Source: Erpobdella octoculata
Lineage: Eukaryota; Annelida; Clitellata; Hirudinida; Erpobdellidae
Reading direction: 5' to 3'
DNA: 64,000 nt
Assembly (NCBI GenBank): GCA_963978895.1
Contig: OZ022242.1
Coordinates: 35,679,352-35,743,351 of the forward strand
The translations under genes were made by a program, and so were the position numbers. Below are positions 22,884 to 33,245 of the stretch, in pieces (positions within the stretch are counted from its first letter, which is position 1; the number at the start of each line of letters is the position of its first letter). The notes under the pieces are model-generated. The model saw only the letters and a program-made list of their open reading frames with translations, had not been told where the DNA came from and did no database searches.

Positions 22884-24235
22884 TTTTTGCTAAATAATAA
22901 AACTAAACTAAAAACCTATTCTTATTAAACGTTGAAACAAATAAACTAATCTGAAAACAAAACTTTAAATGCAGCTCATGAAAATACTTAATGTTGAAAA
23001 CAACATTTTATAAGAAAAAAAAGTGAAGGATCTTGTGATAATAATGACTTCCAGCTCTTACTATCTATCTCAAACGTTTACTTACAAGTTTTTAGCTATG
23101 TAGGAAGAAACAAACTATGTAAGAAGAAACTAGTTATGTATAAGAAAAAGCTAGCTGTGCAGAAAAAAACTAGCTATGTAAGAATAAACTAAAAAATATT
23201 TTTTTATCAGCTCAGAACAGAAGCTAGCGTGTTTTCAGTGCTGCAGGTCAGCGCAGGTTATACATTGACCGGGATGCGTCCCCTACCTACCAGTTTGGAT
23301 CCCATGCATGTCGTCAAACTGTTCGTGATCGTTGAGTCGAGTTCTATTAGACTATTAGGGTATTTTCGGTTTCGGCAAATTTTTTTTCTTCAAAACTTTA
23401 AATCGCTGTATCTCCTAAACAGAGCGTCCTAGAGCGAAAAGGGCCTTATTTTCATGATTGATAGGTTGAGTTTTATAAGAATAATAAGTTGATTTTCAGT
23501 TTTGGCAAAAATAAATTTCAAATTTTAAAATTGCTGTGTCTCCTAAACGGAGCGTTATAGAGCAAAAAGGACCTCATTTTTGTGCTCGTTGAAAAATATA
23601 AGTATCTTACCATTGTGACCAAGTTATTTAGAAATTCTGCCAGGCTCATAAGAATACTATTTTATACTTTTTAGGGCGCAAGAAAAACGTTTTTTACCAA
23701 TGCTTTTATTAACTCGTCGTCTCTGTTTGTTTCTCTGTCTGTTTCAAATCTTGCAATCAATTTTTGAGTCACTTCCTGATGATAGATTTTTTTCAAATTT
23801 TGCATACATGATCAAAATAGAAGACAATGCAATATTCAATTATTAGTTTTACAATAAGTCAATTAATTTAGTTAATTTTAATTAATTTCGATATTTCGAT
23901 ATAATTAAGATATTTCGACTTTCATATAAAATAAAAGAGTAATATAAGAAAAAATTGATTGCAAAATTTGTGTTTTAATTACATATAAAAGCATTGGGTT
24001 TTAAAAATTCGTTTTTAATTTACTTGTTTTAAATGTATTTTTTATGATTTAAAAATTTTGGTAATTTGGTGTCCAGAACCTCAAATGTGGGGTGGAAAAA
24101 AGGAATATTTGCTTAAAAACTCCAAAAACTAAAAATGTGGCTTATGAAACGGGCCAGGCCAAGTTGTCGACGAACCGGGCCGTAAAAATCAGCCCGTGAA
24201 GTGCTCTACAATGGTTCAAATTTTTCTAATTTAGT
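22884..24235. other. upstream region of the WSC-fucolectin gene, repeat-rich
   Basis: About 23080-23190 has several copies of ACTAGCTATGTAAGAA. 23190-23335 is a dispersed repeat that recurs at 24820-24965. 23340-23600 has two related copies of a segment with core CTCCTAAACGGAGCG and CTCCTAAACAGAGCG. 23700-23775 is the second copy of the 18130 repeat. No gene is seen. Confidence 0.6.
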
Positions 24236-24813
24236 CAGCGACGGATCTAGGGGGGATACGTCCCCCACCAGATTATTAAAAAAATTATATGCTAAAAAAT
24301 GATTAGCATATAATTTAAATGGTAAGTCCTACCAGATTTAGCGACGAATCCAGTAGGAATGCGGGTATGAACCCCGCGCTAGATTACTGTGAAACGAGAG
24401 TGCACACCAGCATGGGAATCTCATTTCTACATATACAGCTGAACGTAGCTTCATGCAGTGCCATGAAGATATTGAAAAGCTTATTGCGCCACAGAACCAG
24501 GGGCGCAACTAAGCGGGCTTTTGTTCCTTTTTCTATTATTAATAAATTATTCAAGATACAAAAAAACTGCAGACTGAAGATAGTCAAAAAAATTGTTCGC
24601 CTATGGCGGGCTTTTCATCCTCTTTCGAACTTCAGCCCCTCCAGCAAGAATAGACGTCTTGATTTTGCACTGTAATTTTTTTTATTCTAGAATATTGACT
24701 TCTGTTTTGAATGTTGTCTTTGTGCATACTGTTTGTTTCGTAACTTGTAAAAAATCTTTTTGTCAACTTTTGGTCAGATTATCCCCCACCAAAAAATCCT
24801 GGATCCGTCGCTG
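24236..24813. mobile_element. nested non-autonomous hAT-like remnants
   Basis: The outer ends are inverted: CAGCGACGGATCTAGG at 24236 and the complement of CAGCGACGGATCCAGG ending at 24813. No 8-bp duplication flanks them (AATTTAGT left, CTGTTGTG right), so the ends may come from different copies. Inside are further terminus-like motifs, AGCGACGAATCCAG near 24340 and CAGGGGCGCAACTAAGCGGG near 24499, suggesting nested insertions. No transposase is present. Confidence 0.55.
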
Positions 24814-24819
24814 CTGTTG

Positions 24820-24965
24820 TGTAAGAATGAACTAAAAAATTATTATTGGCGGCTCAGAACAAAAGCTAGCTACTTTTTATTCCTGCAATTGCAAGTTGCC
24901 CAGATTGACAGACTTGCATACAAGTTTGGATCCCAAGCATGTCGTCAAACTGTTACTGATCAAAT
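24820..24965. repeat. dispersed repeat, second copy of 23190-23335
   Basis: Both copies share GTAAGAAT.AACTAAAAAAT, GCTCAGAACA.AAGCTAGC, GTTTGGATCCCA.GCATGTC and GTCAAACTGTT in the same order and orientation. Confidence 0.7.
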
Positions 24966-24975
24966 CTCAATATAA

Positions 24976-25215
24976 ACAAACACATTTAGACACAGTTGCG
25001 AATGCTATTGTAAACGCACTTGAATATAGCTACTTCACTTATGACTGAACGCCTCTAAATCAGAGTCCCGTCCAGACCTACATCACTAGCACCATCGCGT
25101 CGAGAGTTAGCTCGGACTGAACGTTGTTTCTTGGCGGTACTAGTAAGACGTTTTGAACGGACAGCGTACGTATTTTATCTTACCCGCGCTGCCCTACTGC
25201 ATATCCCCCTGCCCC
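24976..25215 (+). pseudogene. 28S rRNA 3'-end-like fragment
   Basis: GACTGAACGCCTCTAAATCA with AGTCCCGTCCAGAC right after it resembles the conserved 3' region of large-subunit rRNA. GTTTCTTGGCGGTACTAGTA and GAACGGACAGCG then follow, in an order seen in 28S 3' ends. It is an isolated piece with no other rDNA nearby, so it is a dispersed rDNA fragment or part of a mobile element that carries rDNA, not a working gene. Confidence 0.5.
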
Positions 25216-25748
25216 GAGAGAGCATCAAAACTACTTTCTGATAATTCTATGATTAAAGTTATAAATTGAACTGCTTTATTGGGGTTATTTAAAATAAAAA
25301 ACTTTTTAACAGTACTAGTTTTAGCTTAATATTTGTTGAATACAAATTCAAATAAAGGACAAACACCTAAGAAATGTGCTACAACTATCAAGGACATCAT
25401 CCCTAAGTGTAAACCCAGAAAGGCAGATGACCATTGTTCAGAAAACTACTTACTTTTAACTTTTTCACAAATTACAGAAATTATAAATCATAAAGCCGTT
25501 AAGTCAAACGTCAGCACAGCATTCACACTCACACTTAGCGTTCATTTCACGAGAAATAGAATTATGGTATCAACATTTGCACTTTTTTTAAGTAGTTTAC
25601 AATAACATATTATCATTTATTTCCAACAAGTGAGTGACTTTTATTTAAAATATTAATGAAAATATAGTTCTCATAAGAAAGTAGTTCCTCATGAAGATGT
25701 ATCTCCACAAGTCGAGTCTTGTTAGAACGTCGCATGAAGAAAAGCTTT

Positions 25749-28095
25749 TAAAAACCGTGAACCTTTAAAAAAAATAGATTAATTATATAAATGTTTTTTT
25801 AATAAAAAGTTAACACGATTTATTATGAGCTGAAGCTAATAAAAATCTAACACTTTATACACCTTAAACAAGAAACGAATAGAAGTAAATTAGAAGTACC
25901 TTGATCTGATCATCCCTGGCCAATCCAACCTGCTTAAGAAATTTGCTGATGTTTTGTCTCTGATCACCTTGCAATTGGATGACCTCTCCGTATTCTGGAT
26001 GTTCAACAACGGTTCCGTTGCATGCAAATTCCTGATAAAAATAACAAAAGTTTATCAAATTGCTTATTACATTGCAAAAAACATTTTTTTAAAAGCTGTT
26101 TACACCAACGAGGTTCAACATTTTGCAATAGTTATTTTAAGCCTGTCTCTGTACTTCCTCAATTCATTGAAGTTCTCAAGTAGCTGCTCTTTTGTTCTTT
26201 GTATTTATGGAATATTTGACCATGGAAGTAATGTTAAGCAGTTGACAAATTAGTGGTCATAGAAAATACTTTTGCCAAAATAACTTTCAATTCCTTCAAT
26301 TGTTATTGGTATTGCACTGTCAATTGACGGTGAGTGTACTGACTATAGCACTAGCAATAATCTTAAATCATATGTGTGTGCGTGTGTTTGTGGTTAATGA
26401 TGGTGTATGTGATTCTGCTTCTAGTCACATCCTTGAAGTTAACTGCAACTCCGTTGTTAAAGGCATTGCTAACAGATCTTTCTTTATTTATTTACAACTA
26501 TTATTAATTTAATTTAAATATTATTTTATGTTGTTACAATTGCACTTAACGAATTTAAATATTACTCAAATTGTACATTACTACTTTTGAATTAATTGTT
26601 TGTTTTACCCTTTAGTCACTGCTATTTGTTTATTTTAACTATTAAATAACTCCAAAGATGGCAACTAGTACAGAAAAAAATCTGTATGCCGATGATGGAG
26701 TTTTTGTTTAAGAATACAAAACTGTTTCTAAACGGGTTTAGGTTGTTAGAAAAATATAAAAACAAAATTAATTCAGCTAAGTGTTCGATCTAATTCAATC
26801 GAGTATGTTTACAAAAACAAAGAGCGCCAAAGTAATAATATATATATATACCTTTTTGGCCACTTTGACAATTTTTTTCAGGTCGAACTCAGATGAGACT
26901 CCTTGGACGGTAGTTAACGTCTTTTTACCGTTGCGTTGTTGAATTCTTATGTGAATGTATCCATCTTGACCAGCTCCACCTCTAATGATGCTTTCATCCT
27001 CCGCAAATGGATCTGTAAGTTCCAGGATTTAACGTTATTTAATTTAAAAAAAAACGTGAACACAAGACCACAATTAATAAATTTAATGCAGGACCGAGTG
27101 ATATAATATACAGTCGCACAGCTGAGATGTGCAGGGTTAAAGTTGTAGTCTTGGATGAAGGTAATAAAGTTTCCACATAGCTAAACCATATGAATTAAGA
27201 GTATCAAGAATTTATCTACTAGAATATTTAATATAATTCAATCAAAGAAAATGTTTAGTATTAATAATGGAACAAGTGGTCGCAGATTTCGTTTAAACTT
27301 TAAACATGTTCGTCGTTTCCCAACTCGTTGCTAACTTCATTCACCTTTTTTTTGTAGCGCCACTAAAAAGTCTCTAAAATATCTAATTACATATTCTGAA
27401 ACTACATTATTTATCAGATTTTATAAAAATAAAAGCAATCAAAAGTGCTCGGACAGTTTTTTTTAATTGATTTTTGAAGTTACATAGATAATCGGGACTA
27501 ATAGCGGTAACGTAGTATAAACATAGATATAATGTAATTAGATATTTGTCTCAGCATGTAGTTTGGTTGGGAAAAATCAAAAACCAAACAATAAATTCAA
27601 AAATCAATTAAAAAAACTGTCCGAGCACATTTGATTGTTTTTATTTTTATAAAATCTGATAAATAATGTAGTTTCAGAATATGTAATTAGATATTTTAGA
27701 GACTTTTTAGTGGCGCTACAAAAAAAAGGTGAATGAAGTTAGCAACGAGTTGGGAAACGACGAACATGTTTAAAGTTTAAACGAAATCTGCGACCACTTG
27801 TTCCATTATTAATACTAAACATTTGTCTCAGCGTGTAGTTTGGTTGGGAAAAATCAAAAACCATTTCCTAGGCTTTTTAGTATGGCGAAATTCCGGGGCT
27901 GAGTCCGCCGGGGCTATCTCGATGGACCTGCCTATTAATACTAATACTGTGATAGGATTTGAAATTGCGACGCATCTCTATTAGTCTCTTTTCTCCACCC
28001 ACTATTAGAAACATATGTAAGTAATTCATGTCAAAAGATGCAAAAACAATTATTTTACCTCTGGACTGTAAATTTTGAATCACTGAATCTGTCAT
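25749..28095 (-). CDS. eif1: translation initiation factor eIF1 (SUI1)
   Basis: Four exons: 28095-28059 (MTDSVIQNLQSR), 27012-26852, 26031-25900 and 25763-25749 (VHGF, stop). All junctions have GT-AG and agree in phase. The 114-aa product matches the usual eIF1 length of about 113. Recognisable segments are YIHIRIQQRNGKKTLTTVQG, FACNGTVVEHPEYGEVIQLQ and GDQRQNISKFL..VGLA.DDQIKVHGF. eIF1 binds the 40S ribosomal subunit in the cytosol and enforces correct start-codon choice. No damage is seen. Intron 1 contains a 572-bp inverted repeat and intron 2 a short TA tract next to the donor. The gene is divergently arranged with the PSKH1 homolog. Confidence 0.96.
27251..27822. repeat. large inverted repeat inside eIF1 intron 1
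   Basis: Arms 27251-27478 and 27596-27822 are near-perfect reverse complements of about 228 bp, separated by about 117 bp. The loop holds TTTGTCTCAGCATGTAGTTT, repeated just outside the right arm at about 27823-27865 with one change. A transcript of the intron could fold into a long hairpin. No transposase or obvious terminal motif is present. Confidence 0.93.
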
Positions 28096-28986
28096 TTTTC
28101 GAACGTGGGCAGAACAATATAACGCCCGTTAATGTAATAAAGTGTAGATCGAAACAACGATATTATTGCTCAAAGAACAAAAATACTTTTATAACTAAAA
28201 CACAAACACTGTAGTGGTAAATATTAAAAATAATTTTTTTTTTAATTTTTTGCAAAATAAAATTAACAATATTTTTATTTTAATGTTTTTAAACAAACAA
28301 ATACTGTTTTTTTGAAACTAACTTAGCAAATGTATGTCTAAATCTAATTATTACAGTAACGAGAAACAAACCAAGTCATCCAGATATTAGTCGTCTGGAT
28401 AAAGCATTTCTAGAACAATTTAATAAGCGATTATTGTTCGTCTTTTTCAGAGTCCAACAATTCTATTGTTATTATGATTAGGCTCAGCTGAAAAACTTTG
28501 TGCTGCCATGTTAAGCTCAGCTCTCGTAGCAGCAGTGATGCAGAAGGAAACTTTTCGACTATGTTTACTTTCGTAAAGAATTAATAACGGTAGAGAACTT
28601 CCAGTACTTTTTGCATTATTTAGTTCTTATATCATTGAGAACGTGGGGCGCATCGTACAAAGTCATCTCTTAGTTTAAAAAATTGTCTAACGAATGCAAC
28701 GGGAGATCAAATGAGACGGTAATAAATGGCTTGTATTTTTTAATATTTTTTAAGTTACCCAAAATCTTGTATGTGTTTTATAAATTATGGATGGAAATCT
28801 GTTTGTTATACTTAGTTTTTTTGGCAATTTGCAGAAAGCTATAAATCTTAGTCTTAAATGAAGATAGATATGATTTAAATTTAAGATGTTACCAGCTTTA
28901 ACATTTTTTAAAAATCACATCCACTTTTTCAATATTTGATATTTCAAATTTATTTTAGATAATTTAGATCTTATTAAACGTCCACA
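28096..28986. promoter_or_regulatory. divergent intergenic region between eIF1 and PSKH1
   Basis: 890 bp separate the two start codons, which face away from each other, so the region must hold both promoters and perhaps both 5' UTRs. I cannot point to a definite TATA box. It is AT-rich with several A/T runs. Confidence 0.5.
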
Positions 28987-30757
28987 ATGGGTTGTTTCAA
29001 GTCCAAGCCAGTGGCAGAGATTCCCAAAAATGCGCTTTCCCTGGTGGAATCAGTGCTTGTGGAAAAGAAACCATCATCTGGAGGCCACCCAACAAAGGGA
29101 ATGTGGTATTACAAAGTCGAAGCCAAGTATGAAATGAAAGCTGTGATCGGAAAGGGATCGCACAGCCGGGTAGTTAGGGTTGAGAACCGAGCCACTAAGC
29201 AGCCTTATGCCATAAAAATCATTGATAAGATAAACGCTGGTGACATGTGTCAATCTGAGTTGAAGGTACTGAGCAGAGTGAACCACCCGAACATCATACA
29301 TCTCATTGAAGCATTCGAAAGTGTCGGAAAACTTTATGTAGTCGTGGAGCTGGCGACGGGCGGAGAACTTTTCGAGAGAATCATAGCAAGGGTTTACTTC
29401 TCTGAAACGGTGAGACGTGAATTGTGGTTTTATTACGGTTGCTGAGTAAACTGTTAGCTGTTGCCTTCTGTGCAGTTTTAAAATATGTGGCAGAAATAAG
29501 TGGTTATTTTTATATGACTATTGCTGAATTTGGTGTGACTTTCATATCCTGCTTCACAAAATATTAAAAAAAAATCATGTACAATATTAATAGTGATATG
29601 AATAGCATTAATATAATCTCATTTTAAAAAAATCTAGGATGCTATAAAAACCCTGAAGATGATATTGGACGGAGTGTCGTACCTTCACAATCTTGGTATA
29701 GCCCACAGAGATCTGAAACCCGAAAACCTTCTGTATTACCATCCGGGCTCGGAGTCCAGACTTCTCATCACAGATTTCGGTCTGAGCGGCTTCAGTAGGG
29801 AAGGTTTTATGAACACGGTATGCGGAACTCCCGAATATATAGCTCCTGAGGTTCTTGCCAAACAGCCTTACACTTGTCAGGTAAAGAAAACCAGAATTTA
29901 ACTTTTATTTCTTTCAGCTTGTAAAGTTTTTTTAAATAATTTTCTACTTTTTGGCTTTCTAGTTATGAGTTATTTCTCTACCCGTGTTTTCCTTCTGGAA
30001 TAGGTCGACATCTGGGCAGTGGGAGTGATCGCATTCATCTTGTTGAGCGGTACCCTTCCATTTGATGATGACAATAGAGCACAACTGTACAGAGCCATTG
30101 TCAAGGGGAAGTACAGCTACGACAATGAGGTTGTTTATATAAAGTCATTCTTTGTTATTGGTGGTGTTTATATATATATATATCTATATTGTTATAGAAT
30201 GCTTACTTATTGTGGTTTTTTACTCATTGCATGCCAATTTAACCAGGTGCAAGAATTCAATGCTTGAATCTTAACTCACCTGTTATATTTTAGTGACATT
30301 CAGAATGTATGCCAATTTTAGCTGCACTCGATTCATAAAAACAAGACTAATGATGTATCCAAATTTGCAGCACTGGAGGGACGTCTCTCAATCGGCCCGT
30401 GACTTTGTCGACAGTCTTCTGGTGGTGGACCCCTCGAAACGTCTGACTGCAGCCCAGGCCCTCAGACAGTCGTGGATGGTCGACCCCCCTCCCTCCCAAT
30501 CAGACTCGAACTCTGGCAGCAAGGATAACAACACTTGCAGCCAGCAGCACGTCTCTTCCAACAACAACAACAGCTCGAGCAGCGCCGGGTCCTGCCGGTC
30601 TGGCCGGTCTCTGAAGAGCTTGAGGTGCACCGGCCGACACAAGGGAAAGAGGAGGGTCGCCCAGGAAGACATCGATATACTTCACAGAGATCCGGAAGTT
30701 CAGGCTGAACTTTCTTCTCTTGCCAGCTGGAGTAGAAGTGCTGGCAGTGAGGCTTGA
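28987..30757 (+). CDS. PSKH1: PSKH1-type protein serine/threonine kinase
   Basis: Four exons, 28987-29409, 29638-29880, 30004-30129 and 30371-30757, join in phase 0 throughout to encode 392 aa (human PSKH1 is 424). The N-terminus MGCFKSKP fits Gly2 myristoylation and Cys3 palmitoylation, known for this family and targeting it to Golgi and other membranes. Kinase motifs are complete: Gly-rich loop GKGSHSRVV, VAIK-type Lys (YAIKIIDK), HRDLKPENLLYYHPG, DFGLSG, CGTPEYIAPEVL and DIWAVGVIAFILLSGTLPFD. The C-terminal tail is rich in Ser, Asn and Arg, like the basic-Ser tail of PSKH1. The start has A at -3 and G at +4. CaMK-group relatives are possible, but the HPG-containing catalytic loop and acylation site favour PSKH1. 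Confidence 0.95.
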
Positions 30758-33245
30758 AGTTCCGTTGCCAAGGCAACCTAATCAGCTGCATTGGCTTGTC
30801 TTATTTTTACATCAGTCATAAGAAGCCAATCGCGTCTTCTTACTGTTAATGTTTGGTCGGAGAGGATTCTTTGACAGAAATCCCGATCATGATATAAACG
30901 AGATCGCCGGTATTTTTTTCACGATGATTTGAAACGATAAAAGGGCGATGTCAGGTGTTAGCGAGAGTTCAAAAAGAAATTATTTCATTCTACGTAGGGG
31001 CTTGTTTTTTGTATTTTGTAAACCCGCCGTTCATTATATTCGTATTCTTCTCTTCATTCAGCGAAAGGGATCTGACGCGTTATGCGAAATTCAGCGGGAT
31101 CGGTGACTTTGAGAATTCATTTGTTTAATTGAAATTTTTTTCTTCTTTTATTATTATTATTATGTGCGCACAGAGCTGCATCTGTCAACATCTCAGCTGG
31201 CCATGAGCCTTTCTCTTTTTTTCCTTCTCTCTCTTTCCTAATTTCAGTTGTTTTCACGTCCGGATTTGTTTGTTGTCGTCGTTAGAATCCGAGGCTTCCA
31301 CTTAATCACGCACGGTCCGTAGCGATTGTAGCGCTTTTTGTTCAATTCATTGAATCTTGTTGGAATATGTATGTTACCAAATAAACTGATATTTTTTGTT
31401 GGTTATGTAAAATTTGTTGTTGATTGCCAGTTTTTTCTTTTTTCTACTGATTTTGAATATATTTCATCGACGACATTTAATCAGTTTGTACGTTTTTGTA
31501 GTTGAAATATTTATTTGATTATTAATAGTTTGAATTTCAGTTTGTTATTACTGTTATTTTATTATCAATGCATTAGTAGAAAATCCACCACACTGATTAT
31601 TTACACCAATCGAACAGGATCCATCCGGTTTTTTTTCTCTTCAAATTTTTTATTCCTGAATCAATTTTTACTTTTCCAGTAGAGAATCGCATGTTATTGT
31701 ATTGTCGGCAAACGCCTTTGCTGTTATTGTACTCTTCCCTGCTCTCAAAATTACAGTTTTCCACGTAAATATTCTCTATCTTGGAATGGTTGCAAAAGTT
31801 GTCTTATGTTGATGTTCTATTTCATACAACTTACTTTACAGTTGTTTCTATTTTGAAGATTTTCAAATATTCATCCCGTTGCATGTTTCATGATATGGAT
31901 GGCTAATCTTCAGGATGACTGTTGTTGACTTCTGTAAAAATTTGTAACACTTAAATAACCTTATATAGATTATATAGATTTCTAGTCCTTTTACTAACAT
32001 TGAATTTTTTCTTCTTAAAACTGTTTTTTTGAGATTATATTCTTTATATGCATACCTGAATGTATGTATGTAAATATATATTTGTGTAGGTTAATCTAGG
32101 TTTGGGAATTACCATGATGGAGTTATTGGACTGAAATTAATGTTTTTTTTCTGTTTTTTTAAAAAAAAATTTTTTAATGTGTTTCTCGAGAGACGGGGGG
32201 AAACATATTTTGTACACAATAGCCGACATTTTGTAGTTGTTGTTGAGTCGATTCGTGATTTTTTCTCTCTCGTTGTTGTTGTTAGTTTGATATTTTTAGA
32301 CTTTATTCTTCTGCTCGGTTTCTGAACAATAAAACAAAAATCACCATTTCTTATATTATATATATATATAACTTCCTGGTCGCGTGAAGAGACGATGGTT
32401 TTGCATTCATCATTGTCTCCTTGCAGAAGAAATAAAATTGAAGAATTAATCGCTATATAATATAGATATTATTACAATACAATAGCAGTGGCGTTTGTCA
32501 GCGTAACTTTACGTGCAATTAATTTCAGAAATAGTCTGGCTCTCGTAAAGCAAAGCAGTGTTGTACGATTTGACATGTAGTTGTTCACAAGTAACTGCCT
32601 AGGTTAGCTTTGTTGACTGACTGTGCATTGCAGGTGCGTGTTGCAATGCAAACGCCCTGGATTTATTTAGACTGCTGAGTTTAATGATGTTCCCCCTGGG
32701 GCGCCCTTCATCACATGATCAAAGATGGCGTCCGCCTCGCGACTCCGGAATCACGGAAGGTCGGCGACATCCGGCTTGTGACGTCATCGATTGGAGCATT
32801 CCGTACCGCCCTGCTGATGAAATTGCATCTGGATGCCATTTAAATCATGAAAATATTGATCGGGGCGTCGCTTTTTAATATAAATTGAAGAAATTCTAGG
32901 GAGCTAAGATTGCAATTGTACTAGTTCAGGGGAGCGTATGCTAAACCATAAAATGAGCTCATTTGAAAAACCTTGTCCTATAACGTTGTTTTATCTATGT
33001 AATTCTTTCGGTACTTCAAGTCGTACGTGGAAATATCCTAAGGTGGTCCACTAAATCGAGACCACACGCAAAACTGCACACATATAACAACTTACATTTC
33101 GTGTTCGCTCTTTCATAATTGACTTCTACACTACTATCGCTGATCTTTCCGATATTAACAAATAAAAATTAAGAAATTGATTGCTATTATAAAGATATTT
33201 AGTTTGTGAATTGACTAAGTTGGCCTCAAATAAACTAATTAATTC
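30758..33245. other. PSKH1 3' UTR and spacer before the lectin gene
   Basis: T-rich sequence with candidate polyadenylation signals AATAAA at 31380-31385, 32328-32333 and 32431-32436. About 32690-32830 is GC-richer with open frames but no recognisable product. No other gene is seen. Confidence 0.5.

Noticed and set aside
30388..30791. Minus-strand ORFs over the last PSKH1 exon
   Set aside because: Shadow frames of a GC-rich coding exon.
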